Assembly (NCBI RefSeq): GCF_000455445.1
Contig: NZ_HG417091.1
Location: 188,445-251,245, forward strand
Length of the DNA: 62,801 nucleotides
Direction of reading: 5' to 3'
Source: Hoylesella timonensis 4401737 = DSM 22865 = JCM 15640
GTDB taxonomy: Bacteria; Bacteroidota; Bacteroidia; Bacteroidales; Bacteroidaceae
Part shown: positions 35,155-44,835 of the stretch, in pieces
How positions within the stretch are numbered: position 1 is the first letter of the stretch
How the letters are laid out: each line of letters begins with the position of its first letter
The notes under the pieces: model-generated
What the model saw: the letters and a program-made list of their open reading frames with translations, nothing else
Databases searched by the model: none
What the model was told of the DNA's origin: nothing
Position numbers and translations under genes: made by a program

Positions 35155-35976
35155 TTAAGCTTCTGGATGCTTTTCTTCGAATGTGTGAGCTATTGTATAA
35201 CCAATCTCGTCCATTGCAAATGTTAACTTATCAATCTTGTTGGTAAAGTAGTTGTAAGAAACAACAGATACCCAAGATGTAGCAATACCAGATGCTGTAT
35301 TTACCAATGCCTCTGAAATACCAGTAGAAAGCGCCATAGAGTCAGCACCACCACCAGCAGCCAAGGCTGCGAACGAACGAATCATACCAAGCACAGTTCC
35401 GAACAAAGCAGTCAAAGTACCTAATGTTACGACAGTTGCAATGATAGGCAAGTTCATTGTCATGGTTGGCATTTCCAATGCTGTTGCCTCATCGTGTGAG
35501 TTCTGGATAGTATTGATTTTCTCTTTTAGTTTGATAGAAGAGTTTTCCATCTCTCTGTAAGATTTCAAGTCTGCCAATACTACATTAGCTACTGAACCTT
35601 TTTGCTTGTGGCAAAGTTCTTCTGCTTTAGCGATGTCACCGTTTCTAAGAGCTGCTTTTACGTTTTCTGTAAATTTAGTAACACTTCCTTTACCAGAGCA
35701 AGCACTGATAGCAAGTAAACGCTCAACAGACATTGCGATAACGGTACACAATAGACCAAAGATAATAGGCACAACCCATCCTCCTTTGTAAACTGTACCC
35801 AACATGTTCAATGGGTGTCCTTCACGGTCACCGTTAGCGAAGTTGGCAGGGTCACCAAGGATAAAGTTGTAGAAACCCCATCCTACAATGAAGGCTAAAA
35901 TGATGATAATAAACGCATGTCTAACGCCCTGAAATCCTTGTGACTTCTTCTGAGGGGCTGCTTTTGTTGTTGCCAT
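35155..35976 (-). CDS. exbB: ExbB/MotA/TolQ proton channel protein
   Basis: The 273-residue protein begins with a membrane helix (AFIIIILAFIVGWGFYNFIL), a second around VPIIFGLLCTVIAMSVERLLAI, and the C-terminal pair around NLPIIATVVTLGTLTALFGTVLGMIRSFAAL and ISEALVNTASGIATSWVSVVSYNYF, the MotA/TolQ/ExbB signature. It forms the inner-membrane proton channel that drives TonB. It heads the exbB-exbD-exbD-tonB-pstS-like-TPR operon. Confidence 0.95.
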   Translation of the reverse strand: MATTKAAPQKKSQGFQGVRHAFIIIILAFIVGWGFYNFILGDPANFANGDREGHPLNMLGTVYKGGWVVPIIFGLLCTVIAMSVERLLAISACSGKGSVTKFTENVKAALRNGDIAKAEELCHKQKGSVANVVLADLKSYREMENSSIKLKEKINTIQNSHDEATALEMPTMTMNLPIIATVVTLGTLTALFGTVLGMIRSFAALAAGGGADSMALSTGISEALVNTASGIATSWVSVVSYNYFTNKIDKLTFAMDEIGYTIAHTFEEKHPEA

Positions 35977-36092
35977 AATTTGAAATTTTAATTTTTGGTT
36001 ATTAATAATTTAAGTTGTTATAGTTCTTTTGTTTTTCTGGAAGTCCATGATGATTTGAATTTTCTTGTGGACTTTGTTCTTAATCAACAACG

Positions 36093-36100
36093 CAAAGATA
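36093..36100 (-). promoter_or_regulatory. Likely -7 box of the Exb/TonB operon
   Basis: TATCTTTGC on the minus strand matches TAnnTTTG exactly, about 117 bp before the exbB start codon. No clear -33 box is visible. Confidence 0.5.
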
Positions 36101-36192
36101 TATAAATTATATATAAATTCTTGATGAATTAAGAAGTTTTAACGAGTATTCTTTTTTGATGATAGCGCTTTTTAATGCAGAGCTTTGTCGTT

Positions 36193-37386
36193 TTATTGTA
36201 GCTGCTCAAGCGCATTTTTTATTCTTCGAAAAGCTTCTTGAATATTCTCGTCGCTTGTTGCATAGCTCATTCTCAAGCAGTTGGGCTCTCCAAACGCATC
36301 TCCACCTACGGTTGCAACATGCGCTTTTTCTAATAGGTACATCGATAAATCTGTTGAATTTTTGATGTAATAGCCATCTGTAGATTTGCCAAAGAAATAG
36401 TTGCATTTGGGGAAGAGATAGAAAGCTCCCTTTGGTTCGATGACTTCCAATCCATGAATATCCTTTGCTAATTTTACAATGAGGTCTCTTCTTCGTTGAA
36501 AGGCTTGTCGCATTTCTTCTACACAAGCTTGACTCTGTGTATAAGCAGCGATTGCTGCTCTTTGACTAATGGAACAGGGTCCACTGGTGTATTGGCCTTG
36601 CAATTTATTACATCCCTTGACAATCCATTCAGGTGCTGCAATATATCCAATCCTCCACCCAGTCATAGCGTAAGCTTTCGAAATTCCATTGACAATGATG
36701 GTGCGCTCTTTCATTCCTGGGAATTGCGCAATACTCTCATGTTTTCCCACATAATTAATATGCTCATATATTTCGTCAGCAATCACATACAAATCTTCAT
36801 GCTTTAGAATTACATGTGCCAAACCTTCGAGTTCAGATTGAGAATAGACACTTCCTGTTGGATTACAGGGAGAGCAAAGGATTATCACCTTCGTCTTAGG
36901 AGTGATTGCTGCCTCTAATTGTGTGGGCGAGATTTTAAACTCTTGGGCAAAACCAGTATTCACAATGATAGGATTTCCTCCCGCTAATTTGACCATCTGT
37001 GGATAGCTTACCCAGTAGGGTGCAGGTATAATTACTTCATCTCCCTCGTCAACAAGTGCCATAAACGTATTGCATACACTCTGCTTGGCACCGTTGGACA
37101 CCAATATCTCAGCAACTTCATAGTCCAGTTGATTCTCCCGATGTAACTTGTCTACAATAGCCTTGCGTAAATCTGGGTATCCGGGAACAGGTGAGTATTT
37201 CGAATAGTTTTCGTCAATTGCTTCTTTGGCAGCTGTTTTAATATGGTCGGGCGTGTTGAAGTCTGGTTCTCCAACACTCAGGTTAATCACGTCAATCCCT
37301 TGCGCTTTCATCTCACTACTCTTTTGTGACATTGCGAGTGTTGCGGATGGTGCTAAACGGTTGAGACGTTCTGATAACTTTGCCAT
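36193..37386 (-). CDS. aspC: Aspartate aminotransferase (class I, PLP-dependent)
   Basis: The 397-residue protein has SVGEPDFNTPDHI near the N-terminus, YSPVPGYPDLRKAI, the NGAKQSV phosphate-site turn, PAPYWVSYPQM, CSPCNPTGSVYS, ADEIYEHINY, and the PLP-lysine block GISKAYAMTGWRIGYIAAP. It ends with the class I C-terminal CLRMSYATSDENI. It interconverts aspartate/2-oxoglutarate with oxaloacetate/glutamate; prephenate activity is possible in this subgroup. It is monocistronic. Confidence 0.93.
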   Translation of the reverse strand: MAKLSERLNRLAPSATLAMSQKSSEMKAQGIDVINLSVGEPDFNTPDHIKTAAKEAIDENYSKYSPVPGYPDLRKAIVDKLHRENQLDYEVAEILVSNGAKQSVCNTFMALVDEGDEVIIPAPYWVSYPQMVKLAGGNPIIVNTGFAQEFKISPTQLEAAITPKTKVIILCSPCNPTGSVYSQSELEGLAHVILKHEDLYVIADEIYEHINYVGKHESIAQFPGMKERTIIVNGISKAYAMTGWRIGYIAAPEWIVKGCNKLQGQYTSGPCSISQRAAIAAYTQSQACVEEMRQAFQRRRDLIVKLAKDIHGLEVIEPKGAFYLFPKCNYFFGKSTDGYYIKNSTDLSMYLLEKAHVATVGGDAFGEPNCLRMSYATSDENIQEAFRRIKNALEQLQ

Positions 37387-37417
37387 ATTATTTTGCTTTT
37401 TATTAAGTTGATGTATG

Positions 37418-37425
37418 CAAAAGTA
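37418..37425 (-). promoter_or_regulatory. Likely -7 box for aspC
   Basis: TACTTTTGC on the minus strand matches TAnnTTTG, 31 bp before the start codon. Confidence 0.45.
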
Positions 37426-37499
37426 ATATTTTTATTCTTTTATCTGAAATAAAAGTGACATTATTTCATTTATTGTTTTACAATTGTAATATTTTCACA

Positions 37500-38711
37500 C
37501 TATTTAATGTGCAATTTGTGTCCCATCCTGTCTTGTTTTGTTTTCAGATAGTGTTCATTATATTTATTAGGTGTAGTTTCGATAGGTACAATTTCTGTAA
37601 TTTCCAGTCCGTAGGCTTCCAGTCCTACTCGCTTTACGGGATTGTTGGTCAGCAGTCGCATCTTGCGTACGCCCAAATGACGCAGCATTTGTGCGCCGCA
37701 GCCATAGTCCCTCTCATCGGGTTTGAAACCCAAATGTATGTTGGCATCCACGGTATCGTAGCCCTCTTCTTGCAACTTATAGGCTGCCATCTTATTCATA
37801 AGGCCGATGCCTCTGCCTTCTTGCTGCATGTAGATAACAACACCTTTCCCCTCTTTCTCAACCAGTTCCATCGACTTGTGCAGCTGCTGTCCGCAGTCAC
37901 AACGCAAACTTCCCAGGATGTCGCCCGTTGCACAAGACGAATGCACGCGAACCAGCACTGGTTCGTCCCGTTCCCACTTGCCTTTCACCAAGGCCATGTG
38001 CTCCAAACCGTTGCTTTGTTGCCTGAAAGGTATGAGGTGAAAATGTCCGTATCGGGTGGGCATGTCTACTTCGACGCCCACTTCGATGATTGATTCCTTT
38101 TCCAGTCTGTAGGCGATGAGCTCAGCGATGGTGATGATTTTCACTCCCCACTCCGTGCCCAACTTCTGCAATTCGGGCATGCGTGCCATGGAGCCATCTT
38201 CGTTCATGATTTCCATCAGGGCCCCGGCGGGGTAAAGTCCGGCCAACCTGCACAGGTCTACGGTTGCTTCGGTATGTCCACTTCGTCTCAGTACACCGTT
38301 GTCTTGTGCATAGAGAGGGTTGATATGTCCAGGACGTCCAAAAGTTTGTGGAGTTGATTTCGGGTCTGCCAGTGCTTTAATGGTGGCAGCTCTATCATGT
38401 GCCGACACTCCTGTTGTGCATCCTTCCAGTTTGTCAATGGTAACAGTAAATGGGGTGCCCAGCACAGAAGTGTTGTTAACAACTTGTCTCGGCAGGTCTA
38501 ACTCTTCACAGCGGGAGAGCGTAATGGGCGCACATAGCACGCCTCTGGCATTCTTCAGCATGAAGTTCACCTTCTCTGGAGTAATCATCTCTGCTGCCAT
38601 AATGAGATCACCTTCGTTTTCTCTATCTTCATCGTCAACAACTATGACGAATTTGCCTTCCTTAAAATCTTTGATAGCTTCTTCTATCGTAGCTAATTTG
38701 AAGTTTTCCAT
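37500..38711 (-). CDS. ribBA: Bifunctional 3,4-dihydroxy-2-butanone 4-phosphate synthase / GTP cyclohydrolase II
   Basis: Makes both early riboflavin precursors. The N-terminal RibB domain (about residues 1-200) has [27 protein letters not shown] and [17 protein letters not shown]. The C-terminal RibA domain has [24 protein letters not shown] with zinc-binding Cys residues and QQEGRGIGL. The length of 403 residues is normal for the fusion. It follows the LptF/G permease by 22 bp, leaving no room for an FMN riboswitch. Confidence 0.96.
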   Translation of the reverse strand: MENFKLATIEEAIKDFKEGKFVIVVDDEDRENEGDLIMAAEMITPEKVNFMLKNARGVLCAPITLSRCEELDLPRQVVNNTSVLGTPFTVTIDKLEGCTTGVSAHDRAATIKALADPKSTPQTFGRPGHINPLYAQDNGVLRRSGHTEATVDLCRLAGLYPAGALMEIMNEDGSMARMPELQKLGTEWGVKIITIAELIAYRLEKESIIEVGVEVDMPTRYGHFHLIPFRQQSNGLEHMALVKGKWERDEPVLVRVHSSCATGDILGSLRCDCGQQLHKSMELVEKEGKGVVIYMQQEGRGIGLMNKMAAYKLQEEGYDTVDANIHLGFKPDERDYGCGAQMLRHLGVRKMRLLTNNPVKRVGLEAYGLEITEIVPIETTPNKYNEHYLKTKQDRMGHKLHIK

Positions 38712-38733
38712 ATCGCGTATATATTATGATAAA

Positions 38734-40641
38734 TTATTTCTTTTCTAACATTCTGTCAATGCTGTCTATCATGCGATTGTTTGTTTGTACTATCTGTTTT
38801 AAGTCTCGCATGAGGGTAAGTCTGAATCGCCACATTCTTAGATAGAAGAACAATCCCAATGGTACGATTACTGCTGACATGACATTGAGCCATTGATGGT
38901 CAAAGGGACGTGTGTGAGCTCTTGTCATCAATATGGGATAGTTGTTCAGTTCATTCAGTATATACTTGTCTCGGGTATTACTCAAATCCTCTATAATGTT
39001 CTCCAACAATTCGCTCAAGTGTTCAATCTCATGATCGGGTTCATACTTAAAGAACACCTTTTGCACATTTGGCGCTGTTCGCAGCTTGTGTTGGTTCACA
39101 TAGTTTTCAATAGCCTGAGTCATCATTTGCAGTTGATTCCTTGCTGCTGTATAGTCGGGGTCATGAATAATTACTTCCTTACCGGTGATGTGACGTTTGG
39201 TTTTAATTCCGAAGGCTTTCCTTAGCACACTCTTCCATGTATCAATATTCAGTGCCATGGAGTCGTTGTTCGCTTTGTAGGTAACGAAGGCTGCTAAAGG
39301 AATGAGTACCGCTGGTGCCAATCCTTTGCCAAAATTCACAGTCCATATACCACTTCGAGCCATTCGATATCCTGTGTTTTCAAAAATATAATATATGATA
39401 AAGACCAACACGGAGATGATGATAGGAAAACCTAATCCTCCTTTTCTGATAATAGCACCCAAGGGAGCACCGATGAAGAAGAAGATGAGACACGTTAGTG
39501 CCAACGTAAACTTACCAATCATTTCTATGCGATGTTCTCGCAGCATCTTATCTCCGTCACTGGTAATCATGCTTTGGAAGTTCAACTCGCTGATTTCGGA
39601 CTGAATATTACTCAGTGCCATATTCATTACACTAATCTTTTGGTCGTTAGAAAGCTTATTATATATGGTGTCGAATACAAATGTTTTCGCTAATCCTGCT
39701 CGAACTGCTTTTACGGAGTCTCGTTTATCAATAGAAGGAATGTAGTAAAACATGCGTTGAGTTTCTTTATAAATGCTCCGCCCAACACTGTCGTAAACGC
39801 CGTTCAGAGAATCGATACCAGCAACGAGTTGCGTAAGACTTTTCGAGCGTGCATCTCCAGAGAGAGCGGCAACATCCGTCAAATTGAACCCTCCGTCGTA
39901 GTCAAGAACAATCTTTTTGCTGGCAAAAGTCTCTCTGCGGTAAGGTATGGCAGCACTGCCTCCTAATTCTTGCGATTGCATGTTTTCGAACCATTCGCCA
40001 CTCCAAAGGCTTAATAGCAAATGTTTCTTGTCGGCTGTAGATTGGAGCATGCCAGAATCTGCCAGTATAATGGCTTGGTCCTCATAGCTTCCTGTCATTC
40101 TATAAATCATGATGCCGTAGAGCTTGCCTGTTTCTACATCTTTCTTTTGTACGTACAGGTTGCTGTTAGGAATGCCATCGTAAAAGATACCTTCTGGAAT
40201 TTCCAACTCCGGACTCTTCTGTTTCATAGATAGTATGAGTTGGGCGAGCTTCATATTGGCTTTAGGTCCTATATAATTCTGAAAGTAGAAGGAACTGAAA
40301 CTGATAAAGATAGTAAGAAAGATGAGTGGCTGAAATGTTCTGAACATCGAGATGCCCGACGATTTGATGGCTGTCAATTCGCTGTTCTCTCCTAAGTTTC
40401 CAAAGGTGATGAGTGAGGATAATAGTACGGCAAGCGGTAAGGCTTGAGGAACAAGGAAGAGTCCCATGTACCAAAAGAATTGTGCCATGATTTCCATGGA
40501 CAATCCTTTGCCGATCAGATCATCGACGTAACGCCATAGGAATTGCATCATCAGCACAAATTGACAGATGAAAAATGTGCCAGCGAACAATAATCCAAAC
40601 TGCTTGGCTGTAAATATATCTAATTTCTTAATTCGAAACAT
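38734..40641 (-). CDS. LptF/LptG-family permease (lipopolysaccharide transport)
   Basis: The 635-residue protein has the YjgP/YjgQ pattern: an N-terminal helix pair (AKQFGLLFAGTFFICQFVLMMQFLWRY, MGLFLVPQALPLAVLLSSLITFG), GENSELTAIKSSGISMFRTFQPL, a large periplasmic beta-jellyroll domain (about 105-370), and a C-terminal helix group (FTLALTCLIFFFIGAPLGAIIRKGGLG). It extracts LPS from the inner membrane together with LptB. A C-terminal extension of about 150 residues ends in another membrane segment (VNVMSAVIVPLGLFFYLRMW), which is longer than the E. coli proteins. It is upstream of ribBA in the same operon. Confidence 0.92.
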   Translation of the reverse strand: MFRIKKLDIFTAKQFGLLFAGTFFICQFVLMMQFLWRYVDDLIGKGLSMEIMAQFFWYMGLFLVPQALPLAVLLSSLITFGNLGENSELTAIKSSGISMFRTFQPLIFLTIFISFSSFYFQNYIGPKANMKLAQLILSMKQKSPELEIPEGIFYDGIPNSNLYVQKKDVETGKLYGIMIYRMTGSYEDQAIILADSGMLQSTADKKHLLLSLWSGEWFENMQSQELGGSAAIPYRRETFASKKIVLDYDGGFNLTDVAALSGDARSKSLTQLVAGIDSLNGVYDSVGRSIYKETQRMFYYIPSIDKRDSVKAVRAGLAKTFVFDTIYNKLSNDQKISVMNMALSNIQSEISELNFQSMITSDGDKMLREHRIEMIGKFTLALTCLIFFFIGAPLGAIIRKGGLGFPIIISVLVFIIYYIFENTGYRMARSGIWTVNFGKGLAPAVLIPLAAFVTYKANNDSMALNIDTWKSVLRKAFGIKTKRHITGKEVIIHDPDYTAARNQLQMMTQAIENYVNQHKLRTAPNVQKVFFKYEPDHEIEHLSELLENIIEDLSNTRDKYILNELNNYPILMTRAHTRPFDHQWLNVMSAVIVPLGLFFYLRMWRFRLTLMRDLKQIVQTNNRMIDSIDRMLEKK

Positions 40642-40821
40642 GTAGACTTCTCATTTTGTACGAGTGTACATACAAAATGCAAAATTAGTACAAAAAAACA
40701 AGAAAAGGCTCTATTTGTAATTTTTTATATTCCGTAATCGCCCTTCATTTCTTTCATCTCCCTTGTCTATGAGGTGTTAGAAAGTAAATCTCCATGAGGG
40801 CTTGTGCAAGACCTCTGCGCC

Positions 40822-41220
40822 CTAAAGCCCACTGAATTGATGTAATCTGTCCAGATTATCAGCCCATAAGTCTTCCATGGTATCAATGTCGTCAGGCTCC
40901 GCAAAGTCGGTAATGAACAAGACATAATTGTCGGAAATGCTACTTTTCTCCATGCGAAGTTCCAAGAAAGCATTGGGATCTTCTTCGTCTGTCCACTTCA
41001 AACGGATATAGTGATATTTCACTTTCTTGGCAATAGTCGCCATCCTGCTATCATGGCTGCTCTGTAAGTCTCCCCAAATGAAGTGTAGCTTTTTGCCTTC
41101 TTCCTGTATCTCATCGGCTATCCAGCGTGACAGCTTGTCGGTATCACTGATGATGCTCCATATTCTGTCTTTTGAATTGGACTGCAGTTCTCTCTCAATT
41201 AGGACTTGTTGTTTTGACAT
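40822..41220 (-). CDS. START-like domain (AHSA1-type) protein
   Basis: The 132-residue protein begins MSKQQVLIERELQSNSKDRIWSIISDTDKLSRWIADEI, the helix-grip entry, and continues FIWGDLQSSHDSRMATIAKKVKYHYIRLKWTDEEDPNAFLELRMEKS, ending LWADNLDRLHQFSGL. This is the small START-like family common in Bacteroidetes. An ATG 13 codons upstream would add an unlikely extension. It may bind a hydrophobic ligand; the function is not established. It lies just upstream of the tRNA gene on the opposite strand. Confidence 0.85.
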   Translation of the reverse strand: MSKQQVLIERELQSNSKDRIWSIISDTDKLSRWIADEIQEEGKKLHFIWGDLQSSHDSRMATIAKKVKYHYIRLKWTDEEDPNAFLELRMEKSSISDNYVLFITDFAEPDDIDTMEDLWADNLDRLHQFSGL

Positions 41221-41300
41221 TTTTCGTTGCTTTATAGATAAAAAGTTCACTTGGTACAAATATACTAAAATAATTTGGGATAAAATAAAAACTTATTTTT

Positions 41301-41332
41301 TTTGTGAGATTAAAAAGATTGTATTATCTTTG
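41301..41332 (+). promoter_or_regulatory. Promoter of tRNA-Met
   Basis: TTTG (41301-41304) and TATCTTTGC (41325-41333) are spaced 20 bp apart, an excellent match to the Bacteroidetes -33/-7 pattern. The tRNA begins 20 bp after the -7 box. Confidence 0.75.
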
Positions 41333-41352
41333 CAGCCGAATTGAAAAGACAT

Positions 41353-41429
41353 GGCGGGATAGCTCAGCTGGTTAGAGCGCATGATTCATAATCATGAGGT
41401 CACCGGTTCAATCCCGGTTCCCGCTACCA
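41353..41429 (+). tRNA. tRNA-Met (anticodon CAT), CCA encoded
   Basis: A 77-nt cloverleaf is seen. The acceptor GGCGGGA pairs with TCCCGCT (first pair G-T), the D arm is GCTC/GAGC, the anticodon arm CATGA-TTCATAA-TCATG carries CAT, the variable loop is AGGTC, the T arm is ACCGG-TTCAATC-CCGGT, and the CCA end is genomic. It is most likely the elongator tRNA-Met. A tRNA-Ile with lysidine-modified CAT is a less likely alternative. Confidence 0.95.
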
Positions 41430-41450
41430 AGTCATAAAATTTATCGTCAG

Positions 41451-41487
41451 AGGTGTTGCAACAATGTTGTGAACACCTTTATTTTTT
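41451..41487 (+). terminator. Terminator downstream of tRNA-Met
   Basis: AGGTGTT-G-CAACA pairs with TGTTG-TG-AACACCT around a single A, followed by TTATTTTTTC. It begins 22 bp after the tRNA. Confidence 0.65.
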
Positions 41488-41986
41488 CTACACTCATCTT
41501 CTCTTCTTGCCACGGACACTTGGGCTGCTTGCACTCATTTTATTTGTTCAGTTTGTACTTTTCCCTAATTTTGTGCCTATGGCGTACTTTTAACCTGCTC
41601 AAAACAACTTGCTAATTGTAATGTTCGACAGTTACTTTTTATGGCATAAAAAGGCTCGATGAATTTAAGAAAATGTAAATATAATATCATAAAAAACGCC
41701 TTCTCAAAATCTTTGAAATAGAAAATTTTAGTCCTTTGAAAAGGCACTTCAACGGGTGAATTTGACGAAAAATAGTCCTTTTCTGCGTTACTATCATGCT
41801 ATAAGTGGCTTGATCCATTGACTTAATCGGCTTGAAACAAACAGTTAGTGTGGCAAAGTTAATGTAACAAGCGGCTTATCTCCATGACTTAATACGACTA
41901 AGTAATGCTTTTAGTGTCTTTCTTCGTGCGATTTTTAAGTAGGATTTCTATAAGTTTCTGATATTCAGATGTTTGCTTTCCTTGCT

Positions 41987-42041
41987 CATTTCTCGCGTAT
42001 TTGGAGGCGATGGACGTTGTCGTGGAAAATATTTGAGTTTT
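41987..42041 (-). repeat. Dispersed palindrome, copy C (reverse orientation)
   Basis: CATTTCTCGCGTATTTGGAGG (41987-42007) and a weaker partner arm (42020-42041) flank a 12-nt loop whose complement (CAACGTCCATCG) resembles the loop of copy A. The flanking ATGAGCAAGG (complement) also matches ATGAGCGAGG of copy A. Orientation is opposite to copies A and B. Confidence 0.5.
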
Positions 42042-42515
42042 GAAAGGGCATTTGTCCGTATTTTTCGAATTTTTTTTCTTCTGTTTTTTCGTGATAACGT
42101 TGATAGTTTTTTCTTATGAAACAATGCTGTCTGGATGTTTCATCATTAGCCTCGTTGTCATGGACTACTTGCTTTGCTGGTGGTCTTTTCTCTCTCAATG
42201 ATAGGGAGGATATGTAATAGGTGCAAAAATCAGATGATGCGTAAATGGTGTGGGCATCCAAAAAATATGTTAGTATAAGGGCTGAAATGGCAAACCTAAT
42301 TTCATTGATGAGCCGTTGTATCATGTTTTTGGTGATTACTTTTACAACTTTTCCTGTAAAAAGTACTTAATAGTTTGAAAAATATAAAAAAGAAAGATTT
42401 ATTTTCGAATATTATACGTATATTTACCATTCATAAGACTTGCAGACGAGTCATGCTATGCTCATGATTTTTCGAGACATTTACAAGCATTTTTTTACAA
42501 CTAATAATATCAATT

Positions 42516-44663
42516 ATGCATCACCATTTTAAGAAATCAATATTAAGAATTGGAATGTTATGTGCAGCTGTGTGCGTTGGCACGTTGATGAGCTGTAACG
42601 ACAAGAAAGGAGCCGATTTGGAAAACAACCCATTGATGACTGAGAGCACACTACCTTTTGGTGCTCCAGACTTTAGTAAGATTAAGGCAGAACACTACTT
42701 ACCTGCCATGAAGGCTGGTATTGAAGAGCAGCGCAAAGCAATTAAAAGCATTGTGGAGAATAAGGACAGTGCCACATTTGAGAACACTATCTTGGCATAC
42801 GAAAAGAGCGGTGTTCTTTTAGATCGTGTGACGAGTATCTTCTTCGCTTTGACAAGTGCTGACAAAACGCCCGAAATAGAAAAAGCGGAAGACGAAGCAA
42901 TCCCATTGTTGACAGCTTTTGAAAATGAAGTCTCATTCAACCAGCCCTTCTTTGAGCGCGTTAAATATGTGTACGATCACGAATACAACCAGCTGAAGGG
43001 TGAAGATAAAAAGCTTTTAGAAGAAACCTACAAAGGTTTTGTACGTTCGGGAGCTCTCCTGCCAGCAGATAAGAAGAAGCGAATGGAGGAAATCAACAAC
43101 CGTATCGCAAAACTTCAGCAAGATTTTGGAAATATGTTGCCCAAGTCTACCAATGAGGCAGCAGTCTGGGTAGATAAGAAGGAAGACTTAGCAGGATTGA
43201 GTGAAGCCGACATTGCACAGTGCAAAAAAGATGCAGAAAGTCGTGATAAGAAATCTCCTTATTGTATTGTGATCACCAACACTACGCAACAGCCTATCTT
43301 GACCAATCTTGAAAATCGCGCATTACGCGAAAAGGTGTATAACGCATCTATCCATCGTGCGGACGGTACGAACGACTTTAATACGCTGCCGTTAGTTGTC
43401 GAAATTGCAAAGTTGCGTGCTGAGAAGGCTGAACTAATGGGTTATAAGAACTATGCAGCCTATTCTTTAGACAATACCATGGCGAAGAATACGGCTCAAG
43501 TAGATGCGTTCTTAAAACAACTGATTAGTGCTTATACGCCAAAGGCAGATGAAGAGACGAAAGCGATAGAGGAATATGCGCGCAAGACACAAGGTACCGA
43601 TTTTCAATTGCAGCCTTACGATAGATTCTTTTACTCTGCTAAGATGAAGAAAGAGAAGTTTAACTTCTCGGAAGATGAGGTGAAACCTTACTTTAACATC
43701 GATAGCGTATTAGTAAATGGGGTGTTCTATGCCGCTCATCGCGTCTACGGCATCTCTTTCAAAGAGCGTACAGATTTGCCTACCTATCACAAGGACATGA
43801 AGGTTTTTGATGTGCTTGACAAAGATGGAAAGCAACTTGCCCTTTTCTATGTTGACTACTTCCGCCGTCCAACCAAGCGAGGAGGAGCATGGATGAGTTC
43901 ATTTGCAAAACAGAGTAAATTGAGAAATCAGTTACCTATTATATATAATGTGTGTAATTTTGCTAAAGCTCCCGAAGGGAAACCAACCTTGCTTAGCTGG
44001 GACGAAGTAACGACAATGTTCCATGAGTTTGGACATGCCTTACATGGAATGTTATCCAACTGTGAGTATAACACGCTGAGTGGTACTGCTGTGACACGTG
44101 ACTTTGTGGAGATGCCTTCACAATTTAATGAGTTTTTTGCGGTGGTTCCAGAGGTTTTTGCCAACTACGCAAAACATTATAAAACTCAACAGCCTATGCC
44201 AAAAGAGCTGAAAGAGAAGATGCTCAACTCTATTACTTTCCATTCGGCATACGCATTAGGAGAAAACTTAGCAGCAACCAGTTTGGATTTGGCATGGCAT
44301 CAGTTAGCTTCCAATCAGATTCCAACTGCCGACAAGGCTTTGGCGTTTGAAACAAAGGCTTTAACTGATATAGGTTTGTTGAATCCGCAGATACCTCCTC
44401 GTTATTCAACGTCCTACTTCAACCATGTATGGGGTGGCGGCTATGCAGCTGGCTACTATAGTTATCTGTGGTCTGAAGTCTTAGCAGCTAATATTGCAGA
44501 TTACTTTGAGTCGCATGGGGCGTTGAAGCCAGAAGTAGGTCAAGCTTTCCGTGACAAGGTGTTGAGCAGAGGTAACACTGGCGACTTGTTGCAGATGTTT
44601 AGTGACTTTACAGGACTGAAAGCTCCAGACGCAAAAGCATTGCTCAAGGCAAGAGGTTTGTAA
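42516..44663 (+). CDS. dcp: Peptidyl-dipeptidase Dcp (M3 family), lipoprotein
   Basis: Zinc metallopeptidase releasing C-terminal dipeptides from peptides. The 715-residue protein has a lipoprotein signal peptide with Cys27 (GTLMSCNDKKG), so it is membrane-anchored rather than cytoplasmic. The catalytic block TTMFHEFGHALHGML (near residue 500) is the M3 HExGH motif. Further conserved parts are YRRPTKRGGAWMSSF-like FRRPTKRGGAWMSSF and the C-terminal YFNHVWGGGYAAGYYSYLWSEVL. It is monocistronic with a strong terminator. Confidence 0.95.
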   Translation: MHHHFKKSILRIGMLCAAVCVGTLMSCNDKKGADLENNPLMTESTLPFGAPDFSKIKAEHYLPAMKAGIEEQRKAIKSIVENKDSATFENTILAYEKSGVLLDRVTSIFFALTSADKTPEIEKAEDEAIPLLTAFENEVSFNQPFFERVKYVYDHEYNQLKGEDKKLLEETYKGFVRSGALLPADKKKRMEEINNRIAKLQQDFGNMLPKSTNEAAVWVDKKEDLAGLSEADIAQCKKDAESRDKKSPYCIVITNTTQQPILTNLENRALREKVYNASIHRADGTNDFNTLPLVVEIAKLRAEKAELMGYKNYAAYSLDNTMAKNTAQVDAFLKQLISAYTPKADEETKAIEEYARKTQGTDFQLQPYDRFFYSAKMKKEKFNFSEDEVKPYFNIDSVLVNGVFYAAHRVYGISFKERTDLPTYHKDMKVFDVLDKDGKQLALFYVDYFRRPTKRGGAWMSSFAKQSKLRNQLPIIYNVCNFAKAPEGKPTLLSWDEVTTMFHEFGHALHGMLSNCEYNTLSGTAVTRDFVEMPSQFNEFFAVVPEVFANYAKHYKTQQPMPKELKEKMLNSITFHSAYALGENLAATSLDLAWHQLASNQIPTADKALAFETKALTDIGLLNPQIPPRYSTSYFNHVWGGGYAAGYYSYLWSEVLAANIADYFESHGALKPEVGQAFRDKVLSRGNTGDLLQMFSDFTGLKAPDAKALLKARGL

Positions 44664-44682
44664 CCATTAAAGTTGATATGAT

Positions 44683-44723
44683 AAAAATGAGGTGTGTTCC
44701 AGAAAAGAACACACCTCATTTTT
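44683..44723. terminator. Bidirectional terminator after dcp
   Basis: A perfect 17-bp stem (AAAAATGAGGTGTGTTC at 44683-44699 and its complement at 44707-44723) encloses a 7-nt loop. The A- and T-runs at the ends let it serve both dcp and the convergent barrel gene. Confidence 0.88.
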
Positions 44724-44835
44724 ATTGGTACGATGAATGGCTTAGTCTAACTCTTCTTGTGAATTGCCTTCTTAATAGAAGATTTTGCTTGTAGTTGTTT
44801 GAGTTCTGTGTTGATGGATACTTCAAAAATCAATG

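Larger units (their letters stand above)
41430..42515. other. 1.09-kb gene-free region
   Basis: After the tRNA terminator the sequence is AT-rich with no convincing gene. A copy of the dispersed palindrome lies at 41987-42041. A frame of about 110 codons on the minus strand (41986-42324) spans that repeat and is probably spurious. No promoter matching TAnnTTTG was found for the peptidase gene that follows. Confidence 0.55.

Noticed and set aside
38712..38733. An FMN riboswitch before ribBA
   Set aside because: Only 22 bp separate it from the upstream permease gene, too little for the aptamer.
41986..42324. A 112-codon frame on the minus strand after the tRNA
   Set aside because: It overlaps a copy of the dispersed palindrome, its product is low in coherence, and no promoter box precedes it.
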